A stretch of 5,375 nucleotides of DNA. Source: Desulfobacteraceae bacterium (GTDB taxonomy: Bacteria > Desulfobacterota > DSM-4660 > Desulfatiglandales > Desulfatiglandaceae). A program made the translations under genes and the position numbers. Location: positions 1 through 5,375 of the forward strand of contig JAUUWD010000144.1 in NCBI GenBank assembly GCA_030589225.1. Direction: 5' to 3'. Position 1 is the first letter of the stretch. Each line of letters begins with the position of its first letter. The notes beneath the pieces are model-generated. The model worked only from the letters and a program-made list of their open reading frames with translations, made no database searches and had not been told where the DNA came from. This document shows positions 5,367 through 5,375 of the stretch, one piece after another.

Positions 5367-5375
5367 AAGTTGAAT

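Overview
The window holds four complete genes, all on the minus strand, so transcription runs from right to left. In transcription order they are: a RimK-family ATP-grasp ligase (5161-4265), a PP-loop ATPase with a QueC-like four-cysteine site (4255-3131), a GshB-like ATP-grasp ligase (2738-1740), and a secreted family-5 ABC transporter substrate-binding protein (1734-1). The last stop codon lies on the left edge of the window, so any further operon genes, for example permeases, would lie beyond it. No RNA gene, CRISPR array, transposase or phage gene is visible.

Layout. The right flank (5162-5375) is non-coding and holds short direct repeats and small hairpins; it should contain the promoter of the first gene. 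The RimK-like and PP-loop genes are 9 nt apart, and the stop codon of the first is part of the Shine-Dalgarno of the second. A 392-bp non-coding gap (2739-3130) follows. It contains an 8-bp tandem repeat array directly against the PP-loop stop codon, a GC-rich repeat hairpin, a larger terminator-like stem, and a small hairpin just before a strong Shine-Dalgarno. The GshB-like and binding-protein genes are 5 nt apart and also look translationally coupled.

How the genes may work together. Three neighbouring enzyme families activate carboxylates with ATP, two as acyl phosphates (ATP-grasp) and one as an acyl adenylate (PP-loop). None of the three has a usual partner here: no GshA, no ribosomal protein S6 gene, no other queuosine gene. 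With a peptide-type solute-binding protein in the same cluster, a reasonable inference is synthesis, and perhaps re-uptake, of a small amide-linked or peptide-like metabolite. The product cannot be named from the sequence. A detail supporting a non-glutathione product is that the GshB-like protein carries an EGDFRxNxH loop like that of RimK, where classical GshB has a different sequence.

Organism. Gram-negative-style Sec export of a family-5 binding protein, intermediate base composition by eye, and the intergenic repeat style (AACCTTTG arrays, GC-rich REP-like hairpins) would fit a Desulfobacterota (deltaproteobacterial) genome or metagenome bin. This is a low-confidence inference; nothing in the window fixes taxonomy.
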